A stretch of DNA of 64,000 bases from Planctobacterium marinum (lineage in GTDB: Bacteria > Pseudomonadota > Gammaproteobacteria > Enterobacterales > Alteromonadaceae): NCBI RefSeq assembly GCF_020687805.1, contig NZ_JAJEWQ010000001.1, positions 1,133,109-1,197,108 of the forward strand, written 5' to 3'. The notes below the pieces were generated by a model. The model was given only the letters and a program-made list of their open reading frames with translations, did not search any database and was not told where the DNA came from. How positions within the stretch are numbered: the stretch's first letter is position 1; every line of letters starts with the position of its first letter. Below, in pieces: positions 10,138 through 17,642 of this stretch. The position numbers and the translations under genes were made by a program.

Positions 10138-10572
10138 GGCTTGTTCTCTCGTTGTATTCTGCTTTGCTTGAGGGCATTTAGTGGCGCAAATTATAGGCGC
10201 TTAACCGGCAGGCAACAAATTGCTTTTACAAATACACTTATAATAATTTTAAATACATTTAAGCCATGACATTTAACTATTTAATAGCTTTAAATCGAAT
10301 AGTGTTTCAAAAAAGAACAAAAAGCCCAATGTAAGAAGGACTAAGTGCAATTTGTTGAAATAAAAATAGTATAGGAGGAATAAACAGGAGCCGGTATTCG
10401 TCTATTTTTTAAACGAATAAAAAAGCACGCAAGATAATACGTTAACCAACGTTTTCGATAATTAAGTGACACACTTGCTAACTGCGAGCTTTTTGGCGTC
10501 CGGCACAGGCCGGACGTTTTTTCTTTATTAATGGGGTTATTTTTTCGGGAGTAGAGTTGTTGACACTCTTAT
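10138..10572. other. 435-base spacer between gcvT and the exported-protein gene; possible unannotated transcript
   Basis: This stretch contains no credible coding frame. It must hold the promoter of minus-strand gcvT. It is A+T-rich in its middle and, on the plus strand, ends in a strong intrinsic terminator at 10497-10522. That terminator has no plus-strand gene before it. Several GGA trinucleotides lie in plus-strand sequence at about 10335-10390 (AGGAGGAA, CAGGAGCC). A small RNA is one explanation, but I found no clear promoter for it. Confidence 0.4.
10497..10522 (+). terminator. Orphan rho-independent terminator
   Basis: Arms CGTCCGGC and GCCGGACG enclose a 4-base ACAG loop and are followed by six T residues on the plus strand. 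The minus-strand side has no comparable T-run after the stem, so it works best for plus-strand transcripts, yet no plus-strand gene lies upstream for several kilobases. Confidence 0.75.
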
Positions 10573-11370
10573 TCAATTGGCGCTGAACTGAATTGACGCG
10601 TTTTGCCCCAGTAACTCCAATGATTCTGAACTGGACCAACTGGTATCCGGAAAAAAGGAAGTACTAAAGCCGCCTTTTCCGTCTCTGGAAACCTGCAACA
10701 ATCTGTCACCGTGTAACTGATATTGGGTTTCTCTTTCCAACCAGGCGCTGACACTCATCACGATATAAGCCCGGCCTTTACCATTAAACGAGATGCGCGA
10801 ACGCAGCGGCGTGCCATCTTCTGCTACCGTTACCAAAAACTGCCCTTCAAATTTGTCCACATAGCTTCGTGTTTGTTTGTCATCAATAATGGCTTCCAGT
10901 GGCAAGTCAAATTGCAGTATGGTTTCGCCTTCTGTCGCTTCATCTGATTCCATCACCCCGACATATTCACTGGTTAATATGGCGCGCTCTAAACTGTTGG
11001 CGGCTGAAATCATATTTTGAAAATCAATAGCATCAAGATTTTCCAGGGCCATCATTGTGGGTGTGTTGATCTCTTCGTTTTCGGTTTTTGCCAGTTGTTC
11101 TTCTTCTACCTTCACCAGCAACCCCTGGGAGTAGCGAACCTGCAAGCCACTGCCGTCATCAGATAAGGCCAGACTGGCCTCGCCGGTTCTGATACGCTGC
11201 TCTTTGCCCTCACCTCGAATATTCTCAATCTGATTACTAAATTGTGCATTAATGGGTGTAGTTCCCTGCAATTCGGTAAGGCGCTGTTGTAATAATTCCA
11301 GCGAGCTGGCGTGGCTATAAACGCTGAATCCGAACAACGCTATGGCAGCAAAAATGGGCGACTTTTTCAT
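10573..11370 (-). CDS. Uncharacterised exported protein
   Basis: This 265-residue protein has a clear Sec signal peptide: MKKSP, a hydrophobic run and a likely cleavage after SHA near residue 21. It is therefore periplasmic or outer-membrane associated. The mature part has a heptad-like start (LELLQQRLTEL) and then mostly beta-prone segments rich in acidic residues. It has no cysteines in visible motifs and no lipobox. I do not recognise the family. It is a single minus-strand gene, divergent from the LysR gene, with the orphan terminator region beyond its 3' end. The arrangement next to a LysR regulator does not reveal its role. Confidence 0.8.
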   Translation of the reverse strand: MKKSPIFAAIALFGFSVYSHASSLELLQQRLTELQGTTPINAQFSNQIENIRGEGKEQRIRTGEASLALSDDGSGLQVRYSQGLLVKVEEEQLAKTENEEINTPTMMALENLDAIDFQNMISAANSLERAILTSEYVGVMESDEATEGETILQFDLPLEAIIDDKQTRSYVDKFEGQFLVTVAEDGTPLRSRISFNGKGRAYIVMSVSAWLERETQYQLHGDRLLQVSRDGKGGFSTSFFPDTSWSSSESLELLGQNASIQFSAN

Positions 11371-11504
11371 GGGTTCCTTTGATATTTTATTGGCAACGCA
11401 ACATTAGTGTGGAGCTGAGTGTAAAAGTTCCCTGTTTTTAAAGGAAGCCTCAGGTACAATTGCTAACAATTTTGCCGACTGCCAATCAAGGGTCAGATTT
11501 TGCG

Positions 11505-12365
11505 ATGAAACAACTGTCACTGGAAAACCTGCGTACATTTGTGACTGTGGTAGAGCTGGATGGCTTTTCCAGAGCCGGTGAGGTTTTGGGGCGCTCTCAG
11601 CCTGCGGTGAGCTTGCAGATCAAAAAGCTGGAAGAGCAATTGGGCACCCGGTTGTTTCAAAAACAAGGACAACGTCAGGTGGTGAATCACGCCGGACAAA
11701 AACTCTATGAGCTGGCAATTCCTCTGCTTAAACAAAACGATCAGATCTTTCAGTTTTTTGCGCAAAAACCTGTCAGCGGTAATCTGAGACTGGGCATTCC
11801 CAGTGAATTCGCCACGCAACTTTTGCCCTCTATTATTGGTTCATTCAACAACATGTACCCGGATGTCACGCTGGAAGTGACCTCATCACTTAGCGCCTCG
11901 TTATTGCAAAAACACCGCAGCGCGCCCTTTGATTTACTCCTGACTATTGCTACCGATACGCAAAATGAGGCCAGTGATTTTACTTTGTCGGATGATCTGG
12001 TGTGGGTGGGCTCAGATAAACACCCCAGGAACAGCAATTCTGTAGATTTGGTAGTTGCCCCCGAAGGCTGTCGTTATCGACAACGGCTGTTGGTGGGGCT
12101 GACGCAAGCAGGGTTGCACCACCATATCCGCTATACTATTTCAGATATCACCGGCATCAGTGCAGCGATTCAGGAAGGCCTGGGGATCACGGCACTGGCC
12201 CGAAGCACCGTACCCAATCACCTCAGTATCATTGAAGATAGCACCTTGCCGCAGTTGGGTAAGATCGCTATTCAGCTTACCGTACGCCAGCAACGTAACA
12301 AGGATGCGGTCAATAAGCTGGCGGAATTTATTCAAAGTCGCCTTGCCGTAAACCTCAGCCACTAA
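11505..12365 (+). CDS. LysR-family transcriptional regulator
   Basis: The N-terminal winged helix-turn-helix shows the LysR pattern LENLRTFVTVVELDGFSRAG followed by LGRSQPAVSLQIKKLEEQLG (residues about 5-50). A substrate-binding-like effector domain follows from about residue 90. I chose ATG 11505 because MKQLSLENLRTF aligns with the normal LysR start. A TTG 45 bases upstream would add an atypical leader. The target is unknown; LysR proteins often control a divergent neighbour, here the exported-protein gene. It is followed closely by ohrR but seems to be a separate unit, because an OhrR-like palindrome lies in between. Confidence 0.93.
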   Translation: MKQLSLENLRTFVTVVELDGFSRAGEVLGRSQPAVSLQIKKLEEQLGTRLFQKQGQRQVVNHAGQKLYELAIPLLKQNDQIFQFFAQKPVSGNLRLGIPSEFATQLLPSIIGSFNNMYPDVTLEVTSSLSASLLQKHRSAPFDLLLTIATDTQNEASDFTLSDDLVWVGSDKHPRNSNSVDLVVAPEGCRYRQRLLVGLTQAGLHHHIRYTISDITGISAAIQEGLGITALARSTVPNHLSIIEDSTLPQLGKIAIQLTVRQQRNKDAVNKLAEFIQSRLAVNLSH

Positions 12366-12406
12366 GCGCATTTACACATTGAATCTCAGGCCATGGATTG
12401 TTACGC

Positions 12407-12418
12407 TACTGCAATAAC
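12407..12418. promoter_or_regulatory. OhrR-type operator half-palindrome before ohrR
   Basis: TACTGCAATAAC, 16 bases before the ohrR start, is the reverse complement of the GTTATYGCRGTA pattern found twice in the ohrR-ohr spacer. Its position fits autoregulation by OhrR. Confidence 0.55.
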
Positions 12419-12433
12419 TATTAGTGTATCAAG

Positions 12434-12871
12434 ATGAGTAACCGAAACCCTCTGGCGCTGGACAACCAGCTTTGCTTTGCCCTGTATTCCACGTCTCTGG
12501 CCATGACTCAGGCATATAAACCTTTGCTGGACCCATTGGGACTGACCTATACCCAATACACCATTATGCTGATTTTGTGGGAACAGGATGGCGTCACCTT
12601 AAAGTTTGTGGCGGAACGTCTTGGACAGAAATCAGGCTCTCTGACCCCGGTAATTAAACGAATGGAGTCACAGGGACTGGTTAAACGCATACGCGGAAAA
12701 GAAGATGATCGCGCGCTCAGCATCGCACTCACCGAAAACGGTAAACAACTTAGAGCAGATGGATTGGCGGTTAACCGTTGTCTGGCTGAGACTTGCGGTA
12801 TTTCACTTGAAGAAGTTGCAGCGTTGAAAACACAGCTTCTTGCCCTGAAAGATCGCATAGCAAAAAATTAA
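12434..12871 (+). CDS. ohrR: OhrR, MarR-family organic-hydroperoxide-sensing repressor
   Basis: This 145-residue MarR-type winged-helix protein begins with LALDNQLCFALYS, in which Cys13 sits where OhrR proteins carry the peroxide-reactive cysteine. The wing-helix region shows LGQKSGSLTPVIKRMESQGLV and the basic wing KEDDRALSIALT. Two further cysteines near the C-terminus (NRCLAETCG) could form the resolving disulfide of two-Cys OhrR proteins. It lies directly upstream of ohr on the same strand, and three matching palindromes flank the two genes. This is the standard ohrR-ohr pair, in which oxidation of OhrR releases the ohr promoter. Confidence 0.95.
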   Translation: MSNRNPLALDNQLCFALYSTSLAMTQAYKPLLDPLGLTYTQYTIMLILWEQDGVTLKFVAERLGQKSGSLTPVIKRMESQGLVKRIRGKEDDRALSIALTENGKQLRADGLAVNRCLAETCGISLEEVAALKTQLLALKDRIAKN

Positions 12872-12885
12872 CTTGCATAATAATT

Positions 12886-12957
12886 GTTATTGCGATAACT
12901 TAAACACGTAAAGGCTCTCCGGAGCTTTTTTAACCAAAATATTGTTATCGCAGTAAT
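12886..12957. promoter_or_regulatory. Two OhrR-like operators before ohr
   Basis: A near-perfect palindrome, GTTATTGCGATAAC, lies at 12886-12899, and a second copy, GTTATCGCAGTAAT, at 12944-12957. Both share TTAT-YGCR-RTAA. They bracket the ohr promoter region and match the site before ohrR. The shared sequence supports them as OhrR-binding sites, though binding is inferred. Confidence 0.65.
12910..12932 (+). terminator. Weak terminator between ohrR and ohr
   Basis: AAAGGCTC and GAGCTTTTTT form a short hairpin ending in a run of T, placed after the ohrR stop and before the second operator. It suggests that ohr is transcribed mainly from its own promoter. Confidence 0.5.
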
Positions 12958-12991
12958 GTTTATTTAACTAACCTAAATGGCAGGAGATCCC

Positions 12992-13417
12992 ATGAATCCA
13001 GTTTATACAACTTCAGCAACTTCAACCGGTGGCCGTGATGGTCAGTCAGTGTCTGAAGACAACCGTTTATCTGTCACCCTGAGCACACCTAAGGAGTTGG
13101 GCGGCGCCGGTGGTGACGGTACTAATCCTGAGCAATTATTTGCAGCAGGTTATTCTGCCTGTTTTATTGGCGCCATGAAATTTGTCGCCGGTGCAGAAAA
13201 ATTGAAATTGCCAGAGGACTTGTCGGTAAAAGCCACCATAGGTATTGGTCAAAATGATAAAGGCGCTGGATTTGCCATTAGCGCAGCCTTGTCTGTCAGC
13301 TTGCCAGGAGTAGAAAAAGAAGTGGCTGAAGCATTGATTGCCAAAGCCCACCAGGTTTGCCCATACTCCAATGCCACTCGCGGTAATGTGGATGTGCAGG
13401 TAACTCTGGCAGCATAA
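12992..13417 (+). CDS. ohr: Organic hydroperoxide resistance protein Ohr (OsmC family)
   Basis: Ohr is a thiol peroxidase that reduces organic and fatty-acid hydroperoxides, usually with lipoyl thiols as reductant. The two redox cysteines are visible in [11 protein letters not shown] and in [13 protein letters not shown]. The N-terminus ([14 protein letters not shown]) is typical. I start it at ATG 12992, which gives MNPVYTT and has an AGGAG ribosome site six bases upstream. The ATG at 12977 lies before that site and is unlikely to be used. It is controlled by the adjacent OhrR through the palindromes in the spacer. Cytoplasmic. Confidence 0.97.
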   Translation: MNPVYTTSATSTGGRDGQSVSEDNRLSVTLSTPKELGGAGGDGTNPEQLFAAGYSACFIGAMKFVAGAEKLKLPEDLSVKATIGIGQNDKGAGFAISAALSVSLPGVEKEVAEALIAKAHQVCPYSNATRGNVDVQVTLAA

Positions 13418-13419
13418 AA

Positions 13420-13514
13420 GGTAAACCCAAACTACAAAAAAGCGGCGTCGAAAAACTTGTAGAAATACCACTTTTCAAGTTGAAATCAGGTCGCTTATCG
13501 TAGTTTGGGCACCT
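13420..13514. repeat. Long imperfect hairpin, MITE- or REP-like
   Basis: Perfect 10-base ends CCCAAACTAC (13426-13435) and GTAGTTTGGG (13500-13509) face each other, extended outward by GGT/ACC. Inside, further paired segments (AAGCG with CGCTT, and AACTTG with CAAGTT) keep the fold going towards the centre. The roughly 95-base unit begins two bases after the ohr stop. It codes for nothing. It could act as a transcript end for ohr, or be a small non-autonomous element. No second copy was noticed in this window. Confidence 0.55.
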
Positions 13515-13598
13515 TCATCACGGGAGCAGTATCCCGCCTATTCAGTTTTATTCAGGTCAATTTCACCCTCGTCAGCTTAGCCTGTATTCAATTGAAAA

Positions 13599-13658
13599 AC
13601 TGACTGAAAAATAAATAATTTTTTAAAACTACCGATAAGAGAAATATGACAGTCAGTT
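13599..13658. promoter_or_regulatory. Inverted repeat AACTGACTG/CAGTCAGTT before the small orphan gene
   Basis: Nine-base perfect arms AACTGACTG (13599-13607) and CAGTCAGTT (13650-13658) enclose an A+T-rich 42-base stretch, 30 bases upstream of the 89-residue gene. The interior looks promoter-like, so the arms may be paired operator half-sites or an mRNA leader fold. Confidence 0.4.
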
Positions 13659-13688
13659 AACCGAACTTGCAACCAGGAGGGTCTACTG

Positions 13689-13958
13689 ATGAACAAAACC
13701 TCACAAAACCTTGCCTTCAGGCGCAATGTTAACGATGTCAAACAGAAATTATCGAGCCTATTCGGGCCTGTTAAAAAGCAGCATCACCGCTCCCATGTTA
13801 ACGTTAAAGACCCACTATCGAGGCTCGGACGGTTAACTATTTCAACCTTAGGTGAGCTGGCTTTTCGGTCACTGCAACTGGGCGTATGTTGTTTAATGCT
13901 GTTGGCATTACTTCGGGTATTGGCCCAGTCGCTGGTATTTCGACAATCAAGTAGATAA
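13689..13958 (+). CDS. Small uncharacterised basic protein with one hydrophobic segment
   Basis: The gene has a strong ribosome-binding site (AGGAGG nine bases before the ATG), which supports real translation of this 89-residue product. The N-terminal two thirds are basic (many Lys/Arg/His), and residues about 62-82 form a hydrophobic stretch (LQLGVCCLMLLALLRVLAQS) that could be a membrane helix. I recognise no family. It is flanked by a hairpin element on the left and converges with the arsenic operon on the right, with only 8 bases between stop codons. Confidence 0.6.
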   Translation: MNKTSQNLAFRRNVNDVKQKLSSLFGPVKKQHHRSHVNVKDPLSRLGRLTISTLGELAFRSLQLGVCCLMLLALLRVLAQSLVFRQSSR

Positions 13959-13966
13959 CGATCTGC

Positions 13967-14395
13967 TTATTCTGAACCGCCCGTTCGGTGGCCATTGGCA
14001 TCCAGAATCATCTCTCCGTCTTCTTTGAAGTAAGGCCCTTTTGGCCAGTCGTCTAACAAAGACAACACGGTTTCACTGGGACGGCATAAGCGCACACCCT
14101 TTGGAGTCGCTACGATGGGGCGATTTACCAACACCGGATATTCCAGCATGGCTTCCAAAATCACCGCATCTGAAACACTTTCCTCCAGTAAGCCTAACGC
14201 TTCTGCCGGAGACTTAGTGGTGCGCAGTGCCGTTCGGGGGGTTAACCCGGCGGCGGCAAACAGCGCCTGTAATTGAGGCCGGGTCCAGCCCTGTTGCAGA
14301 TACTCGACAACAACGGGTTCATAACCTGCGTCATGAATGATTTTAAGTACGTTTCTTGAAGTACCACATTCAGGATTGTGATGAATAACTACCAT
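13967..14395 (-). CDS. arsC: Glutaredoxin-dependent arsenate reductase
   Basis: This 142-residue ArsC belongs to the thioredoxin-fold family that uses glutathione and glutaredoxin to reduce arsenate to arsenite. The catalytic cysteine is in HHNPECGTSRNVL (Cys10). The arsenate-binding arginines correspond to TALRTTKSPAE and to LVNRPIVATPKG, both strongly conserved. It is the last gene of the minus-strand arsR-arsC-arsH-arsC cluster, 24 bases after arsH. A second, unrelated arsenate reductase is encoded in the same cluster, so the operon has two independent reduction routes. No efflux permease is adjacent. Confidence 0.96.
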   Translation of the reverse strand: MVVIHHNPECGTSRNVLKIIHDAGYEPVVVEYLQQGWTRPQLQALFAAAGLTPRTALRTTKSPAEALGLLEESVSDAVILEAMLEYPVLVNRPIVATPKGVRLCRPSETVLSLLDDWPKGPYFKEDGEMILDANGHRTGGSE

Positions 14396-14419
14396 GAATC
14401 CCCCTCTGTTTGACTGGGT

Positions 14420-15139
14420 TTACATATTGCGTTGATTAACTCGCTGCATCAGTTTTTCAGCGGTTTCCACCCGCTCAGAATAACGATCAACAAAGTAATC
14501 TTTATTACCACGTAGCAATAAGGTGAACTTCATCAGCTCTTCCATGACATCCACGATGCGGTTGTAGTAACCCGACGGTTTCATGCGATCATTATCATCA
14601 AATTCTAAAAAGGCTTTTGCCACTGAAGACTGATTGGGAATAGTCACCATGCGCATCCAGCGCCCCAGTTGTCGCAATTGCTGTACGACGTTGAAGGATT
14701 GTGAGCCACCGCACACCTGCATCACCGCCAAGGTTTTACCCTGCGTGGGGCGCACCGCGCCTAAAGACAAAGGAACCCAGTCAATCTGGCTTTTGAAGAT
14801 ACTGGTCATGGAACCATGACGCTCCGGCGAGCACCACACCTGCCCTTCAGACCAGGTCATCAGCTCTCTTAATTCCTGAACCTTGGGATGATCCACTTCT
14901 TCTGTGTCGGTTTGAGGCAAGCCATGGGGATCGAAAATCTTCACTTCTGCGCCAAAGTGCTCAAGAATTCGGGCACATTCAGCAATCACCAGGCGGCTAA
15001 AAGAACGCTCCCTGAGCGAACCATGCAGCAATAAAAACCTGGGAGGGTGCGGTAAATCGATCGGTTTCACCTGTTCAAATGTGGGGGTTTGCACTTGCGC
15101 CATATCCATATTTGGCATGTTTTTATCCGTGATATTCAC
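14420..15139 (-). CDS. arsH: ArsH, NADPH-dependent FMN reductase / organoarsenical oxidase
   Basis: ArsH is a flavoprotein that oxidises trivalent methylated or aromatic arsenicals to less toxic pentavalent forms. The 239-residue protein has the flavodoxin-like FMN loop [11 protein letters not shown] (about 40-50) and the conserved [19 protein letters not shown] and [13 protein letters not shown] regions. I use the GTG at 15139, which overlaps the stop of the upstream reductase by one base and has GGGAG in front. An ATG seven codons inside is an alternative. It is the third gene of the ars operon. Confidence 0.96.
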   Translation of the reverse strand: MNITDKNMPNMDMAQVQTPTFEQVKPIDLPHPPRFLLLHGSLRERSFSRLVIAECARILEHFGAEVKIFDPHGLPQTDTEEVDHPKVQELRELMTWSEGQVWCSPERHGSMTSIFKSQIDWVPLSLGAVRPTQGKTLAVMQVCGGSQSFNVVQQLRQLGRWMRMVTIPNQSSVAKAFLEFDDNDRMKPSGYYNRIVDVMEELMKFTLLLRGNKDYFVDRYSERVETAEKLMQRVNQRNM

Positions 15140-15609
15140 TATTTAGCTCCCAATTTGGCCAGTTCTGATTTTAAAGTCTCCGGACTATGATTTAGCGCGG
15201 CGACTTCGGCCAGCGACAGCACCCGGGTTTTGATCTCTTCGATACATTCCATAAATGCCTGCTTAATTTCTGCTTCACTGCCCTGCAGTTTTGACGGATC
15301 GGATAATCCCCAATGGACTTTTACTGATTTTCCAAACCACACCGGACAACTCTCTCCGGCGGCAGAGTCACATACGGTGATCACCACATCAGGCGCAAAA
15401 TCTTCAAACTCATCCCAGGACTGGCTTTGCAAACCCTCGGTTGCATAGCCAGCTTCGCTAAGATACTTAATAGAAAGAGGATGAACCTCACCAACGGGCT
15501 GGCTGCCGGCACTACGGGCTTCAATCAGGCCATGAGCAAGTTCATTGGTTATCGCTTCTGAAAGGATGCTTCGACAGCGATTATGGGTGCAGATATAAAG
15601 AATTTTCAT
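15139..15609 (-). CDS. arsC: Thioredoxin-type (low-molecular-weight phosphatase family) arsenate reductase
   Basis: The protein begins [14 protein letters not shown]. The CTHNRCR segment is the Cys-x5-Arg loop of the low-molecular-weight phosphatase fold that binds arsenate. Two further cysteines in [13 protein letters not shown] match the redox relay of the thioredoxin-coupled reductases. I chose ATG 15609; an upstream in-frame start would overlap arsR and add an unlikely leader. The length is about 156 residues. It is the second gene of the ars operon, directly after arsR. Its fold is unrelated to that of the glutaredoxin-type ArsC at the end of the operon. Confidence 0.95.
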   Translation of the reverse strand: MKILYICTHNRCRSILSEAITNELAHGLIEARSAGSQPVGEVHPLSIKYLSEAGYATEGLQSQSWDEFEDFAPDVVITVCDSAAGESCPVWFGKSVKVHWGLSDPSKLQGSEAEIKQAFMECIEEIKTRVLSLAEVAALNHSPETLKSELAKLGAK

Positions 15610-15611
15610 AG

Positions 15612-15944
15612 TTAATCCTGTGGGCAACAATTTATCTGAGATTGCAGGCGTTGCAGACTGGTTGCATAAAAGTCAGGGTTGTCACTGGCTGCCAGTGCCA
15701 GTACATCTTTGGCCCAGGAGGCCAAATTTGGGTGTAACCGGTAATAAACCCATTTACCACGGCGCTCGTCCTGTACAATTTCACAGCGTCGCAGATCTGC
15801 CAGATGTCGGGATATCTTGGGTTGTTCCAGATCCAGCGCATGCATCAAATCACATACGCAAGCCTCTCCCACCTGCTGAATTAACAGCAATGATTTCAGG
15901 CGGGTTTCATCCGCAAGGCATTTGAAAAATTTTAATGGATTCAT
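15612..15944 (-). CDS. arsR: ArsR-family arsenic-responsive repressor
   Basis: This small ArsR/SmtB winged-helix protein carries the metalloid-binding CVCDLM at the start of the DNA-recognition region, followed by LDLEQPKISRHLADLRRCEIV and the wing RRGKWVYYRL. The C-terminus has an extra Cys-Cys pair (NCCPQD) that could contribute thiol ligands. I start at ATG 15944 (MNPLKFFKCLADETRL), the usual family start. A slightly longer form from 15956 is possible. It is the first gene of the arsenic operon, with operator-like palindromes immediately upstream. Arsenite binding is expected to release it from that DNA. Confidence 0.95.
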   Translation of the reverse strand: MNPLKFFKCLADETRLKSLLLIQQVGEACVCDLMHALDLEQPKISRHLADLRRCEIVQDERRGKWVYYRLHPNLASWAKDVLALAASDNPDFYATSLQRLQSQINCCPQD

Positions 15945-15951
15945 GACTAAA

Positions 15952-15991
15952 CACATATGTTTTTTTACATATATGAATATTCACATATATT
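15952..15991. promoter_or_regulatory. ArsR operator/promoter region
   Basis: Overlapping A+T-rich inverted repeats lie just upstream of arsR: ACATATGT, ACATATATG, and the palindromic core TATATGAATATTCACATATA. Their position and composition are typical of ArsR-family operators, so this is the likely autoregulatory site of the operon. Confidence 0.65.
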
Positions 15992-16026
15992 GAAACTTGC
16001 GTCTACGAAAAATTTTGCAGCAAAGG

Positions 16027-16551
16027 TCAGATCGCTCTAACGGAACGCGCTTTTATGTGCTGAATTTCTGCTTCATCAATGCCCAGGCTTTGTAAAAACC
16101 GGGTATGAGCCTCTGGTTCAGCACGTTCAAATTCCCGATGCCATTGCCACATAGCAGCATCATCCATACCGCAATTGCGTAGAATGGCTACCCACTGCGC
16201 TTTACTCAGGATTTGTCCTGACTCTTTTAATTGAGAGTTGTTTAACATAGCAAGCAGCCGGTGTTGTTGCTGTTTTAACTGGCTTATTTGCTGACTGATG
16301 AGCTGGCAGCGCTGGCGTAAGATTTCACTGGTATCGCCCCCTTTCTCCAGCAACAAGCTGATTTCATCCAGTTTGAGACCGGTACTCCTGTAATGACAAA
16401 TCTGCTTTAATCGCGCTCTGTCCCGCTCAGAATACAAGCGATAACCGGCATTGCTTCGCCCCGATGGCGATAACAATCCAATGCGATCATAGTGAAGCAG
16501 TGTCCCTCTGGATAAACCATGTTCACTGGCCAGTTTGCCTATACTATACAT
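16027..16551 (-). CDS. MerR-family transcriptional regulator
   Basis: The N-terminal MerR DNA-binding domain is clear: MYSIGKLASEHGLSRGTLLHYD, then LLSPSGRSNAGYRLYSERD (residues 1-45). A coiled helix follows, rich in Gln and Leu (QLISQQISQLKQQQHRLL, about 85-102). The C-terminal 70 residues resemble the small helical effector domains of TipA-like regulators (MWQWHREFERAEPEAH). No metal-binding cysteine pair is visible, so it is probably not a metal sensor. It overlaps the upstream 144-residue gene by 13 bases, which points to cotranscription and possibly a shared role. Confidence 0.92.
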   Translation of the reverse strand: MYSIGKLASEHGLSRGTLLHYDRIGLLSPSGRSNAGYRLYSERDRARLKQICHYRSTGLKLDEISLLLEKGGDTSEILRQRCQLISQQISQLKQQQHRLLAMLNNSQLKESGQILSKAQWVAILRNCGMDDAAMWQWHREFERAEPEAHTRFLQSLGIDEAEIQHIKARSVRAI

Positions 16552-16973
16552 TCTGCTCCACGTTCTTTTAGATCTGGATAAAGGATGGAATTTCGCGCCT
16601 TGTCACTGTGTAACCTGTCAGCCTGATAGTATTGCAGTACTAAGGCTTTATTATCGTAGATTATATCTGGATTATTCGTCGTAAAGTCAGCCCAATTAGT
16701 GCCTGCCTGCGTGGTCATACGACTGGCTATCAATTGCACCATAAACCAGCTTAACGTTTTGTGAAACTTGTCTTTTGCGCCCAGCGACGCGGCATAAGCT
16801 TTGATGCCAGTTAACACTTTTTCAGTGGCAATTTCCTGAGGATAGCGCTGTAACATCAAAAATGTCAGTCGGATATGACCAAGATGGTCAAATTGCTCTG
16901 CAGGCAAACTACAGTTTTGGAATTGTTGAACGAATATCTCTTCGTCCCGGGTAAATTGATAAGGCTGATGCAT
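16539..16973 (-). CDS. Conserved hypothetical protein, cotranscribed with the MerR regulator
   Basis: This 144-residue soluble protein starts at MHQPYQFTRDEE when ATG 16973 is used. A longer form beginning MEFLLREN is possible. It contains HLGHIRLTFLMLQRYP and FHKTLSWFMVQLIASRM. This pattern of His residues on helices recurs in a widespread uncharacterised family of helical proteins, to the best of my recollection. No signal peptide or membrane helix is visible. It overlaps the MerR gene by 13 bases and lies 47 bases after the DedA-like gene. Its biochemical role is unknown. Confidence 0.75.
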   Translation of the reverse strand: MHQPYQFTRDEEIFVQQFQNCSLPAEQFDHLGHIRLTFLMLQRYPQEIATEKVLTGIKAYAASLGAKDKFHKTLSWFMVQLIASRMTTQAGTNWADFTTNNPDIIYDNKALVLQYYQADRLHSDKARNSILYPDLKERGAECIV

Positions 16974-17020
16974 AGGGTTTTCTCTCAATAAAAACTCCAT
17001 GCTGAACTGTATAGCGGTGA

Positions 17021-17605
17021 TCAGGTAAACTGAAAATAAAGAAATCCGATAAACACCAGGGTAAATGCCGCGGCCATGGGATACTTATAGCGTTTAAACA
17101 TTTTGCCAGCAGCCGGACCAAAATAATAAACCAGTAGCGCTAAACCAAAATAGCGGATACCGCGAGCCAGGAGTGTGGCGAGCAGGAACAACATGAATGG
17201 ATATTGCGCTACGCCCGCCCCCAACATTGCCACCTGAAAGGGAATGGGCGTTACACCTACAGCCAGAATATAAACAAAGCCCTGAGCTTCGATGGCACTG
17301 ATCACCTGGTTAAAGCTTTGTTGATCGCCAAATAAGCGATAAAGTTGCTCTGCCCACTGCTCGTAAAACAGCATTCCCACCAGATACCCGGTGATGGCAC
17401 CAATAACACACCCCAGTAAGGCACAAGCTGCCAGCCAGTTTATTTTTTCCCGGTTGTTGTGCATCAAAGGGATCAGAATGGCTTCCAGTGGTACCGGAAT
17501 TAAAATAGATTCCAGAAACGAAACTAACACCAACACCGGATAAACCATTTTAGAACGTGCTAAAGACAAAAGTTTATCGGCAAGATGAGTATTTACCTGG
17601 TTCAT
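17021..17605 (-). CDS. DedA/VTT-family inner-membrane protein (YqaA-like)
   Basis: This 194-residue protein has four to five hydrophobic segments and the features of the YqaA branch of the DedA/VTT family: VSFLESILIPVPLEAILIP near the N-terminus, and GVTPIPFQVAMLGAG plus LLARGIRYFGLALLVYYFG in the second half. Family members are inner-membrane proteins linked to lipid scrambling or membrane homeostasis. It lies on the minus strand between the YedI-like gene and the hypothetical gene at 16539. The spacing (37 and 47 bases) allows an operon. Confidence 0.88.
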   Translation of the reverse strand: MNQVNTHLADKLLSLARSKMVYPVLVLVSFLESILIPVPLEAILIPLMHNNREKINWLAACALLGCVIGAITGYLVGMLFYEQWAEQLYRLFGDQQSFNQVISAIEAQGFVYILAVGVTPIPFQVAMLGAGVAQYPFMLFLLATLLARGIRYFGLALLVYYFGPAAGKMFKRYKYPMAAAFTLVFIGFLYFQFT

Positions 17606-17642
17606 AAAATTTCAGAGCCCAAAATCAGCACCTCCAACGAGG

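Noticed and set aside
10138..10260. Possible glycine riboswitch before gcvT
   Set aside because: I looked for the conserved GGAGAG-type core and the tandem aptamer layout on the minus strand and did not find them.
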